A stretch of 64,000 nt of DNA from Embiotoca jacksoni (lineage: Eukaryota > Chordata > Actinopteri > Embiotocidae), in assembly GCA_022577435.1 (NCBI GenBank), contig JAKOON010000023.1, positions 2,416,501-2,480,500 of the forward strand, given 5' to 3'. This document shows, piece by piece, positions 1 to 13,500 of this stretch (position 1 is the stretch's first letter; each line of letters opens with the position of its first letter). The translations under genes were made by a program, and so were the position numbers. A model generated the notes under the pieces. That model made no database searches. It saw nothing but the letters and a program-made list of their open reading frames with translations, and was not told the origin of the DNA.

Positions 1-82
1 ATATGAAGAGAGAGGCGCAGCTTGCTTTTGTTAAAAAAAAAAAAATAAAATTCAGATCCTAAAAGTAGCAAAGTAAAAGGAT

Positions 83-119
83 TTTATTGGTTCAATTCCG
101 TTTCCAAAACCCCTCTGAC
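83..119 (-). other. Read-through of yeats2 exon 26 to an in-frame stop over AATAAA
   Basis: Exon 26 ends CAACAG at 120 followed by gtcaga, an acceptable donor. If not spliced, the frame runs eleven more codons to a TAA at 84-86 that overlaps an AATAAA hexamer at 83-88, with a T-rich stretch just beyond on the minus strand. It could be an intronic polyadenylation site giving a form without the C-terminal histone fold, or chance sequence at the start of an ordinary intron. Confidence 0.35.
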
Positions 120-3100
120 CTGTTGCGCTGTTTCACTGACAAACTGGGCGGACACGGAGGGGCCCAGGAAGAATTTGGGCTCCACGTCAGCCTCCTGCTC
201 CTCCTCTTTGACCTTTAGTTTCTGGCAGGCGGGAGTCACGGTGACGATGTCGACTATTTCATCGTCTGCTTCCTCCGGTTCAGTTTTCAGCAGGGCTTGC
301 ATCTGCTCCAGCCGCAGCACCAGCTCCTCGCAGCTACTCAGGGTCGACGGGCACTCTGCACACAGACCCACATGGACATTTAACGCACCGTTTCACAAGC
401 AGCGTTCGCGGCAGCAAAGCAGAAACAGCAGCCGCTCCAGTGAATCACTCACATTACAGATTCTCGACGTGGGGCTGCGTGATTAAAGCACAAGTGACAA
501 AGAAGTGTGACAGACCCAAGTTTGTAAAGTTGTTTACGATTTGTAAGTTCAACAGTCCGACAAGTCTACATCAAGATATTTGTGCAAGACAGAGGACGAC
601 GAGGAAAACACAACCAGAGATTGTTGTCTGGCTCGGGCGAGTGTGTGACTCACTGAGCTAAGCAGCCTCGTCTCTCACCCTTCAGGGACAAAAGACAGAA
701 TTAATGAGAGCTCCCTGTGAATAAAACAATGAGGCGGAACGAAAACACCGAGGCTGCACACTGGCCGCCCTCACGCACAACCGGACCGCAAACACAGTAC
801 CGGATCAACTGGTAACTGCAGAGGCAATACACCCACACATGCAACACTGAAGGGGAAATATTGATCCACCGTGAGCTGCTGACAAGAGAAAAGAGCACAC
901 AAAACAAGCCAAAGCACAGTCACTGATCTTCCTGTGGAAGATATGCACCGAAACTACACACGGACAGAAACCCACCGGGCTCATTATCTATTTGCGTGAG
1001 AATGTCCTCAATGGACTCGTCATCGTTCTTGTGCTGGGGCTCAGGGTCGGGTGGCGTGTAGCCCCTCTGCCGGCACCACTGCACCACCTCTCTGGTCTTT
1101 GGGGGAGTGAGGGCCTGCAGGCGGGGTGAGCGGTCCAGCACATCCTGGACAAGCCGCTTCACTGCCACCGCTCGCTGGAGCTGCACGGACACATGCCAAA
1201 TTCTATTAAGCAAAACTTACATTAAAGGCCTAAAAGCCCTAAAATCCACAGATTGACATAGATTAACAGTTTAGTTAATACCTTTTGAGTACTGACCAAA
1301 ATACCAACATTTATGGGCACACGGTCTCTTTCCAGTCCTGTAGACACTACTTTGCAGCCCATCGTCCCCTGTTCTCATAGTGTAGATATAAATATCCACA
1401 TCTAGGCTCCTCTGAGACAATTTAAAGTGGTAGATAAGGAGAACAGACAGCTAAGACATGGGCAGGCCTGTATGAGCTATTGATGAACCCGTTAGAAAAA
1501 GATGACAGGGGACAACTGGACAGAGATATACATCTGACCTGATAGAAACACACGAGGCAAGCAGAAATCCGGCACGAAGACAACAAAACTGCAGACACGG
1601 CAAGTTATCCCTGACATTACAGACACCCTCAACCTGAAGAGTAGGTGTTAGTAAGTGGGTGCTATCACTATCAGACGGGATTAAATTAAACCTTCATCAA
1701 AGGAAACTGCTCTGTATCCAGGACTGTTAAATGTGCACATGTGGCCCTGCTTTCTCATTTTGAAAGACCCAATAAGTTTGACACATAAGACCATGTGCAT
1801 GATTTCATGAAAAATTGTAAGATATTCTGATCATTTCTTTTTCACAACAAAAAAAAAATCTTCACAGGAAATGTACATCTCCACTGTACTATCATCAGTT
1901 TGGTTGTAATGTGGTTTACAGACACTGAATGGTACAAATAATAAACATCACTGGATTTGTAATCACGAGCACACAAACAAAACAAAACAAAACAAAAAAA
2001 AAGTCACCTCTGAGGCTCTGCGCTTGCCGATAGTCCAGGAATAATACTGGTCTGTTGAGGAGGCACAAAATGGATGGGAGTCTTCAGCTAAACAAATGGA
2101 AATAAACAGCTTAACAAAACCCAGTGTTTCAACTGTCAGACTTTTCCTCTAGTTTCTGTATATAAAGTCTGTTTTCAAGCACACCAAAAGAAATGGAAGC
2201 TCACTTACTCTTTTCTGGCACAATTAGAGGGAACTTCTTCACCACGGCCGTCAGCAGCTGCATCATGGTCTCTATGTGTTCAGTGCTGAGGAAAAAGCAA
2301 TCACAACTGTCAGGTTTACCATCTGGAAAATATTCACCGAAATGTCGGCCAGGAGAATAAGGTATTCTCAGACCCCTCCTTTAATACATCGGTAGCTGTG
2401 AAATAGCTTAAACAAATTAAACTCTGCTCTTCTTCAATGAAAAAGTTTTGAAAGTTAAAAATGGAGCTGTTCACATTTAAGTGGTCAAATCTACAGCAAC
2501 ACCAAAAACCTTTGGATTACTCAGCGTCAGCGCGGGGCGCAGTGAAAAATCTATTTCTGCCTTTCCTCTGAACAAACATATTGCTCATTCCTCTGGAGCC
2601 CGATATATACTTGCTTTGCGTATGATGGCTGCCTCACATATCTTGAGCCTGTTTTGACTGTTGGTTGTGTATGTCCTCAAAAAAAAAAAAATGCTAAGTG
2701 ACTGCTGGACGCAATACAGACATGAACAGTAGGGGCAGTGTTCGGACGCGACGGGGTCAGTATGCATGAAAACAGCGACACAACGGCCGTTATTTGGAAG
2801 ACAACTTAAAGGCTGATACAGCAGCAGCTTCCTCAGCTTACGCAGTTTTAAAATAGGAAGGTAGTCCTTCCCTTTCCGCTACGCAGCAATAACGGCGACT
2901 GTTGAGGCTATTCATACTCTATTTGTGGGCCAGTATGAGTACGTTATCCAGTTACTCAATGCATTACATGTTTCATTACTTGACAGTTTGAACGTACTTA
3001 TGCACTCAAAATAGAGGGTGTAAGCATACAATTATGCGATTTGAGACACAGCCTAAATCTGCAAATACCCGCATCTGTATGATGTGTCATTGCTGCTGCA

Positions 3101-5531
3101 CTGTGACAAATATGCTTGTCAGAATAGCTGGCATGAGCTGCGAACCGTTTTGGAAGTAAATGTTGAAAACCTGCGAAAATAAACGGAAAAGAATCTGGGA
3201 CCGTTATATCCGCGTGTGGGCGCCTGAGCTGGCGAAGCAACTTCATCAATCCTCATTGCTTATGGATTAAATAATGCATTTTAGGATTGCCCTCTAATGG
3301 AATCCTTAAGTAACACGTAAAGTACAGTACACTGGCAAGCATTTGAACAATTACGACACCGCTGGATGGCAACGTGAACACGTGGTTGAAAAAGCAAGTA
3401 TATTTCCAGCGTTAGAAGCCAGTAAGCATGTTTGCTGTAAGTGATAGCAGCTTTACAACTCATCCCTGTCCTTACTTGATGAGGTCGTGCATAGAGTTAT
3501 CTGCCCCTTGTTCCTGCTTGACGGTGGTAGCTGCAGGGGTAACATGGACAGAAGTGGCGGCCGGAGCAGTCACCGGGGGTGATGGACCAGCTGTGACAGC
3601 TGTGCCAGCACCTGGTTCGGTTTTCACTGTGGCAGCAGAGAACGACAGCAGGACAGCAAGTGTGAGAGAAAGGTTCGTTTTTATTCAACGCATACCATTT
3701 ATTTAAATGGGAAGAGAAAAGGCAATGGTGAGGTGAAGATACTGGAGATGGGAGTTAAACCTTAATACTGTTTTGCGTACTGAGCAAAGTTATAACGCAA
3801 AAAAAACAAAATGGAGAGTGGGTGGAGTGAAGATGGACCCCTCTCACCTTGTGCCAGGGGCAGGGCAAGGGAGGGGGAGGCCTGGCTGGCAGGGCCTGGG
3901 GAGGCTCCAGCTCCAGCTGCTCCAGGGGTGGTGGAAGAGGAGGAGGAGGAAGGAGTACTGGAGACTGGGCCTTTAGACACGACTATACACGGAGAAAAAC
4001 ACACTCGGATGGATCAATGGCCCGTTAGGTAAATAGGTTTAACACTTAGATGAAAAATGAGAAGGGGGGGGGGGGGGAGATGGGCCCTACAAAAGCTGTT
4101 CTTACAGAGAAGTGAATCTACAGTTTGTTTGTCTTCTATAAATCATTCTGTAGTCATCTGCATTGGGAAAAAGACTCAGCTCAGAGACAAACTAATTAAA
4201 GCTGTTATCTGCTATAGTCTTCCCCTGGTTGTTTTTTTTAACTTCTTGTCTTATATTTGTCATAGAGATACCTTACCTTTCCCAACAGGCATGAATATGG
4301 TCTGCAGCCCAGTGGACCCAGCGCCAACCCCCAGCTGCTTGAGCTGGTTGGCAGGAATGGTTAAGACTGTCTGCTGGCTGCTGGAACCTCCAGAGTGGAT
4401 CTTCAGCATACCTGGACAAAACACAATCCATTCTTGATGGGAGAGCAATTTGTGTTTGGACCTGGACTATACTTGTAAACACATTCAAACCAACAGATAA
4501 CCGTGATGTGAGGTTTCTTTCTGCCTACCTGACAGAGCAGCACCTGTCTTCCCTCCTCCGGCTGCCACTCCTCCGACTAATGAAGCTGCAGTAGCCAATG
4601 ATGTCCCGCTGCTTTTGGACACACACACTGCCGTCCCTCCCCCTGCACCCTTGGACATGCTGATGACGGGCATATTGGGGTTCCCTTTTGCAACTGTCAC
4701 TACGGCACCAGTTGAACCAACACCACCTTTCGTCAATGTGGCAGAGTTGCCAGCACCCTTGACTAATGAGGCCACAGTCGCCTTCGACAGGCTGCTACAG
4801 GCAGCAGCACTGGCGTTCTTAGCTGCACTGATTACTGCTGCTTGGTTGGCTGCCACCAGGAGTGAGTGGTGCTGAGAGGCAGACTTCCCACCATCAGCAG
4901 CCTGCGTGGGCACACAAAAACTCATCTGTCAACCAGGAAATACAAAAACTCTGCCCTTTTGCAACTTTTTCCAAAGTACAGCAAAGGCTGAAAAGATGCT
5001 CCATTCATTTTAAATTATTGATGTTCTGATGACAAACTGTGCTGCTTTAGTGTGAATACCAAGAGTCCATGAAAGAACACGTATACATTTTCGAGGATAA
5101 GATAGACCAATTAATAGTAAATTCATTTAAAAACACTCTAATGTATTTGGGTGAAAACTTTCATTTACAAAACAAGTCATTGAACACCCATTTAAAGGAG
5201 CAACATCTCACCGTATCGGCACTCACATGAGAGTGAATATGTTTACGATACATCAAATACTGATGAGACAAATCCGTTTACATCGATGCACAGGGGTATT
5301 TAAAAGAAGATTCCCTGTCGCTTGACCGAAGTTACAATTAACTGTCTATTCTTTATTCTGCTGATGTCTGTTTTGCAGTGCAGCTCCCGGAGTGAGCCGG
5401 GCTGATCAGGTCACTGGTTTTATGGAATTCTCAAAGACAAAAGAGTCAATTTCTCTCACAGAGTCCTAATAAAGAGCAGTTCTGTCTCGCTAGTGTTTGC
5501 ATCAGCATCTCCAGTGTTTTTCCTGTGTTAA

Positions 5532-5571
<40 letters not shown>

Positions 5572-7877
5572 TACAAGTCGCACAAAGTGTTTCCATTTCT
5601 CTAGCTGTTGAGGCCCAGCCACTGATTCTAAAGCCGTTATCACCCAAACCCAGACTGCTGCTGATTGACTGCTGAGGGCGCTTCATACACCTTCTGAACT
5701 CTCTGCCATTTCTGACAAATACATCACCAACCCAGCTATTGCACTCACATGGGATCACTCCTGTTTTCTATGTATTCCAATTGCAAAGGCAAATTGTGCA
5801 TTTGCATTTATCTCACTTTTACAAAAGATGGAAAAACTTATGCAAAAGCGTTGAACTTCTAGTCAATATAAATTTGATGTCTGCACTTTAATACACAATG
5901 CATATAATTCTAAAAAAAAAAAAAAATCACTAAAAACATTCCCACCAATTATTTTTGCAATTGGGAATTATTGAATTATTTTATAGCAGATTTTGTAGTA
6001 ATTTAACAGGTTAGGAAATTTTGGTAATCATAAACAAAAAAAAACAACTGTTTACAAGCATAAACGAAATACTTCAAATCTATCTCAAAAGTAACTGCTG
6101 TTTGGATTAAAATGACTTTTAAAAAAACCACAGCTGTCAGAAAAACACGAGGACCGTGAAACTCGCCTGTTGTTGGCTGGCTGCCGCTGCGCTGACAGAG
6201 CCGGGGGAGGAGCTAGCAGCAGTGATGACTCCACCCGTCATCCTCAGTGTGGTGGTACCCGGCTTGGACAAGTGGCCTGCTCCCGCTGCCGTTACCGTCT
6301 TAACAGAGCCGTCAGACAACTTCACCTGTGCACCCTGGGAGCCTCCCACCACCTGTCAATTATATTAGAGGAGCACTTACCCACTTATAGCAACAACAGC
6401 CCACATGAGCAGGATAAAACTGTCAGAGAAGCAACGGAGGGGACAGAAAATTCAAACAACAACAAATCAATGTATAAAAGACAACCTGCTTCATATCACT
6501 CTACAGTTTTCAGTTGGGCAAAGTGGTAAGAGATGAACATGGCTATGATGCTGTTATATAAAATGAGACAGATTAAAGTGCTTGATGGGACTTGTCCACC
6601 TCTAGCCCAGCAGCACATGCGTGAGTCAGGCCTACACCAGCTGTTGCCTGGACAAGTCCTTCAGTGTTACAGTCACATATGGGATGGAAAAGGAGGAAAA
6701 CTGACCATGTGTGTGTCGACTGCTTTCATGTCACGTTTGAACAAAAATGTTTCGAAGCGTTTCCTCTGAAACTGCAGATGAAAGTAATCATTACAATGTT
6801 TTGATTAGACTCCAGCATATACTACTAAAATACGAGTCTGAATTGGAACGCATCAAATTTATTGACAAAGAAGGAAATTATAGTCATTCTTTCTAATCTG
6901 ACAAATCTTGTAAAAACCCACTTAACCAAATGAAGACCAATGACGGGTAGTAAATTATTGAAATTAAATAGTGCTTTTAATGTACTTTTTCTGTTTTTGG
7001 ATACCATACAAACCAACATGCTTTTATAGAAACAAATGCAATACGAACCATATTATGAGATGTTGAGAAAATACTATTCAGTAGAGCTCTATATGAAAAA
7101 AGGTCAACCTAAAAACTACATGAAAAAAAGAAAGCATTTGAGAAGTATGCCATATAAGAAGAAGTGCATAGCAATAAGTAAGAATAAGGTCAAGAGAATC
7201 AATATTTCAAGAAGAAGAGGAAACAGAAGTGCTGGCAAACATCAAAAGGAGGCTTTCAAGTGCAACTGTCTCAAAACTCTACCAGTCATTATTCAAGCAC
7301 ACTTTTTCCTCATTTATACCCCAAGAGACTAACCAGTTACAACCAATAATCACGGCTTAACCATCAGAATTGGACTGTTAGTGAAACAGTTAACAACACA
7401 AACAATAGTAGTAACTGCACCAGCTTCCATTAGTATCACACAGTCGAGTCCTGCCCTCAGACAAGTTCCCCAAACTGACCTGAGCCAGGATGGCCGCCTT
7501 CTGTCCAGCTGTCACCCGGATAGCCTGCTGGGTAACAGCTGCTGGAGATGATGCAGCATGACCTGCCGAACTGGAAGCTCCCTGCTTCCCTGAACCCTGC
7601 GCAGGCTGGCCGACCAGGAACGTACCCTGGCGAAAATGGACGAGAAGTTCCAAGTTAATGGTACAACTCCCTTTTAAACCAGTCTTAACACAGAGGTTTT
7701 ATGTTACCAGTATTACACTGTAAAGTACAGTAGGACACATTTTCATAATATGCAAAGGATGACTATTTTACTTAGGAAAAATGTTTTTATTACAACTATT
7801 TAATTCTTCATTTATCATAATCGCTTACAGAAAATTTAATTCGCCTTTGGTAATTTATCCCTAAGATCTTGACTACA

Positions 7878-7961
<84 letters not shown>

Positions 7962-10504
7962 ACGGCGCTTTAGCTGTTAAAGGAGATATGTGTAATATAC
8001 TGCAGTATATTGTGAAGACATCACAGATCCTTTAAGATGGATCACTATTAGGAAAACACGGCACAGATTCCCATTTTAAATTTAGGTGGAAACCTCTGTA
8101 GGCCACTTCATTATATGCCGTTAGCTATATGCACAGGCAGCACTGTTCTAAAGCTGCTAAAGCATGGATCAATGCTGCTATAATGAATGTGTCTAATTAA
8201 GAACAAGTCAGGCTCAACCTTTACAAGAATACAAAAACTTGAGAATCACCAAGGAAAAGAAATCCCATTTGAACACAGTGCAGGTCATGCTATAAGTGAA
8301 TAAATTCAAAAATCGGTGTTTCTGTAACAGCGGTGGGGATAATGTGCACAGCATCTTCAGCAGCCTACAAAAATCGAAATTCACAGACACACAAAAGACA
8401 TCAAAAAGAAAAAAATCATACCAGCGTATGAATGTCTGTAAGGTCTGTAATGCGGAAAAAATGTGTGTCTACCCACCTGTGGGGTCTGTTTAAGGATATA
8501 GGACGTGTAGGAGAGGTTGGAAGAGGAGGAGGAGTTCTGGGAGCCCCCAGTGCCTGCTGACGAGCTGCTCTGGGACTGCTGACCTAAATCACAGACAGCC
8601 ACATACACATCAGTCTCAAATCAGATAAACAATCCTTTTATCCTCGCTCCAAAATTAACATATTATCTCTCTAGCTTCAAATAGGTGAAAGCATGATTTT
8701 CTAGACAGACAGAGTTATATTGGTTTAATGCTGTGAAGCTCATTTTCTTGAAAAAAAAGAGAAAAAAAGACAGGATGCTGCAAAATATCTTTGAGCAGAA
8801 AGAAACAAGATAGCCATGACTGACTCACTGGCCAGTAGGAGCGCAGCAGCCAATATCTGCAACAGTCGCAAGCATGCCTCGAGTTGGAAAGTCACTACAA
8901 AAGTGGATTTCTTTTTCCCCAACTTTATGACGCGCCTCCAGCAGTAACACTTTTAATGGAGCCGTCTACAACTTGAGGCACGGAGGAAAATGCCCGGGCG
9001 AAAGCTTTTGGCTGGGACGCGAACCCCAAATCCTGAGTCACCTTCTCAATCGAGAATTTCTTTCAGTTTGTGCCACAAAAGTTCATTAAAGCTACCTAAT
9101 CTAGTCTTCTATGTAAGAGAACCAGTGTACAGTTGTGGTCAGATGTTTACAAGCCCTCATTATAGACATGAATGTCATGGCAATACTGGACTTTCAAGGG
9201 CGTGGGTCATTTTGGAACTTTCAGTACCATTAAATGAACTAAGTGTATTTATCCTTTAACCTGTGTTGATTTCAGAAAAGCAAAAAATATATTTAAAGCG
9301 TGTGTACCAACTTCTTTTCTTTTTCTCTATTAAAGATGTGTATTGTACAATCATTTTGACCCAGAACAAAATCATTTCAAAGAAATCATTGAAAGCTTAA
9401 TATTGCTATGACGTTCATGTGTACGTCCGACCACACCTACATCTATTACTAAAATGTGCTGCGTGTAGTGAAATGCTCAACTTTTATCGGTGTTCTGAAT
9501 TCACTTGGATAAACTTGGAAATTACCATAAAGACCCAAATTGAAGACAACGTCCTAGAAACTATATTCATAGTATGGAAGCTGTATTATATTTGAGGACA
9601 TGATATTTAAGTGTTGAGAACAACAAGTGTCCTACTTTAATTGATTAATTACATTTGAGAGTTAATGGGTTGTGGCTGCTGCAGCGTGAATGCTAAGCTG
9701 CTTTTTACTGTTCTTCCTGCAGTGTGGATTCTTAAGTTAATCAGCCCATTCAAGTGTTAACTAAGACCAACCTAACCTGTATTATCTGCTGACTCATGTT
9801 ATGTGCTACAGGGTCACATAGACATTAATACAGGGTCACAAAGAGCTTTATTACGAGAATGGCAAGACATTCAACAAGATATTCTTTGAACTGCTCAGTC
9901 AAAGAAACTCTTTCCTTGTTCTTAAAACCCAGAATTTCAAGAGGAGTGTGTCAAGTACGTGACTGAAAATCAGAACGACAAAGGGAGGGGGAGGAAAGGC
10001 TAAATCACTATTAACTGACTCTGGGTTACTTTGTCGATGTCATTAATACGGGATGTAACATGTCTTACTTGCACTGGAGGCTCGGAGGATAGCTCCCTGT
10101 GGAATAAGAAGCAGCTTTCCCTTCCCCGATGGGTTTTTACTGTTGGTGGTCAGGTAGAGCTTGGTGCCTGGAGGCAAATTGGCTAGATTGGCCAGATTGT
10201 TCGCTGGCAGCTGAAGAGTAGCCATCACTAAGAACATACAAATGAATATTAATATACAATATGGATATATTTTCCTTGACTGAACCGGAATACAACACAT
10301 TTTATAGTTATCATTTAAAAGTAGAAGGTTAAGTATACTACAGGCCCTATACTACCTTTAAGTCAGAAATCGTGTTTTCCAAATAACGAGTAAAACAATA
10401 GAGAATAAATAAACAACTTCCTAATATGTGCATGTGCCCTGTTGTAAAATTGTAATTACTTGTTCTGTTCTACCTGCATGACATTGTACATTGGATGTAT
10501 ATAT

Positions 10505-10537
<33 letters not shown>

Positions 10538-13500
10538 CTCTGACCTCCACTCTTGCCACTTGAGCCACCAGCCGCCTTGGCAGCAGCCTGTTGACCTGAG
10601 ATGCTGCTAGCTCCACTGACAATGGCTTTAGCGACTCCCTGAGCCAAAACCTGCTTCCCACCCATCACCTTGGAGACAGAAGTGTTGCCCTTGGCAACCA
10701 GAATCTGTCCACTACTAATAGCAACTTGTTTCACTGAAGACTGAAGCGCTGAGTTAACAGGAATACCCAACATCTGGAAATAAGAGAAGTGCCATGTTAA
10801 GTTTCTGAACGATCAACTTTTTACTCACAACTACAGTATATTACAATTAACATGTGAATTATTGATACGCTTGTGTGGGAGTGTCAGGGCATATCCAAGA
10901 GAGACTGACCTTGCTAGATGTGGCCCCTGTGGCCCCTCCGGCCTGTTTCTGTGCTGCCATGGAGATCATGTGACCTCCCTTCACTGCGACAAACTGGTGT
11001 GCTGCTGTAGCAGCAGGTTGCTGCTGGCTGGTTACTGTGGAAACCATCTGCTGTTGCTGTGTTGAAACTTCCCCTGGCTCTTGCTTGATGATAACCTGCA
11101 AAACAAACATGGAGAGGGACTGTAACGGTAACACCAGCCACACTGCTTTGAAACAACAACAAGTTGAAGATATTGCAGCTGGTTAAAGTATTCTTTTACT
11201 CTGTAGGAAACAGAAAAATCCTGTATATTATTAATATAATGCTTTGACTGTACATGAAGATCAGCTTTTTAAAGGTTAAAGAGAAAAGATTCGTAGCTTA
11301 AAACAAATTTTGGAAAATAAGCATCATAATTTATTCATCAAGTCGACGATTTTACATTCCCCATCTGTCCTTATCTACCCTGGCCTTTAGTACAACTGCA
11401 GATATCAGTGCTTTATAACTAAGAGAACTACGAAATCTGAACCAATGCGAGCGCCACTATGATAAAACAGAAATTTTAAGTGGAATCATGTTTCATTCTT
11501 TGTGGATAGTGATGAGATGATGAGCGTGTGGGAGTGGGAGGATTTTACTGCAGGCTATTGACACAGTTTTCGTGAAACAGAACTGTGCAATTCTCTCTGC
11601 AAAGCTCCCGACACCCCGTCCCCATCTTTAGAATGATGTTCCATTTAAAAAGCTGCCAAGGCACTCGCATCTGCTGAAGATAGCACCCTGGTCTACTATT
11701 ATTATCACACTGCTTTGTTGAAAGATACAGATACTACAGGGACAATCTTAACAGTGTGAGGACAGCTCAGTAAAAAGAAGTCATGTTTAATGTTGAAACC
11801 TTGAAGTCTCAGCCGACTCACCTTAACCCCTGAGGAGAGGAAGGTGCCCGTGTGAACTTTAGGCGCTGGAGAACGTGTGCCTTGAGCAGCAGACTGTTTG
11901 GCAGACGGGCTTCCTGCGAAATAATTCACACACAATAAGTCACAGAATAGATGACTGTGCTGGAGAAAGCCACAGCAGTTCCTGTAATCCTTTCCAGAGA
12001 TAGCAAGGCCATAGCTGTGCAAGGTAACAGTGTCGTGTCAGTGCTACTCAGTGTGGGTGTTGAAGCCCAGGTTTGGCTGCACTGTATTCCCTCACAGAGC
12101 TGAGTACAGCTGAAGTTTTATTCCTTACCTACTGCATTCAAATTTGTTTCATTGCAGGGTTGGTAAATCAGCCAAAACACCCACATCAACCTCATCCAGC
12201 TTGATAAAACATCATTTAACAGCACTCCAACCCGGCTGCTAGATTTGGTTGAGCTGTGCATTTGTGAAGAAAGTGTAGGAGTGGCTGAGTGGGCGTGAGA
12301 GAGCAATCTAGGGGAAAGAGCTCTTACGGGAAATATGAACTGACGCTGCTGATGTGAGGAAGTAAATACGACGGCTATGGTCATGTAAGATGACCTGGCT
12401 TCGTGAAGTGGTGATGCTGGCAGGAAGTACACACTTGTTTCATCTGGCAGTGAACTTAATCTTTGTAGACAACCACAGACCATATTCATGGAGAAATACA
12501 CAAATATATACAAAACTTGATGCGAGTGCGGGGTCTCATCCAATATCTTCCTAATCTGGCCATGAAGCACATCACCTCAGTCACCATGGTAACCTCTCTT
12601 CCAGCAACTATCCTGCTGGCTCACCACACGTCATACTTTAGGAGTGCAAAATGGGGACAAAAAGAGAGACTCAGGGACACAGCCAGAGAAAACACAAACA
12701 GAAAGGAGGAATACACAGAGCTCGAGAGGAAAGAACAAAGGGATAAAAGAGGACAATAAAAGAAGCCAAAACATATATTTGGAGAGAAACAGACAGAAAA
12801 GAGGAGTTTAGAGGCTATTATTCATCATCCGTCGGGTACATTCTTCACAGCCATTTATATATTCTGCGTGGGCGGTTCAGACACCGCTGTTCAATTTCGC
12901 TACAGGTCCACTTCCGATTTGAAGCAGCACATTGACACTGAGTAGGAGATGTGTACCTGTGGAGGCAGCAGATGAGGAAGCCATGCCGATCACTTGGCCT
13001 GGTTTGTCAACAATAATATAAGGGTTGTTGAGCGCAGAGGAGGAGCTCTGCTTGCTATGGACAGGGGTGGAGGTCGTGGGTGTGCGGGGTAGTGGGGAGT
13101 GGCTTGGGGTGGAGATGGGTGACCCTGTGGGGGTGAAAGTACACAGGCTATTAGAGGATAATGACAAATCAATGTGGAATAAGGTGCAAGTGAAAAAATG
13201 CTTCAGGGCTTGTTGAGATTTAGCACAAAAAAGCCTTCCTGTCGAATGATAGGGTGTGGGTGATTAGTATTTTAACTTGATACTAATCTGTGGAGTGTGT
13301 ATAACTATATACAATATTTGGTCACAAACTCAATTTTTATGAACCTCTATGCAAAATTAAAACATGTTCCTAGGGGCTCCCAGATGTGTGATGAAAATAA
13401 ATGTTAAGTGACATACAGTACATGTGCATGCGTGTTTGGTATACTCCATTTCTGATCTTTGTGCAACAAGCAGAACGTTGATGTCATTTTGCATTCCCTT

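Noticed and set aside
7036..7332. Lysine-rich plus-strand frame of 98 codons
   Set aside because: It lies in an A-rich yeats2 intron, has low-complexity composition, no recognisable domain and no splice partners.
9014..9026. tRNA B-box-like GGGTTCGCGTCCC on the minus strand
   Set aside because: No matching A box or cloverleaf was found on the same strand; it may be a SINE scrap but cannot be supported.
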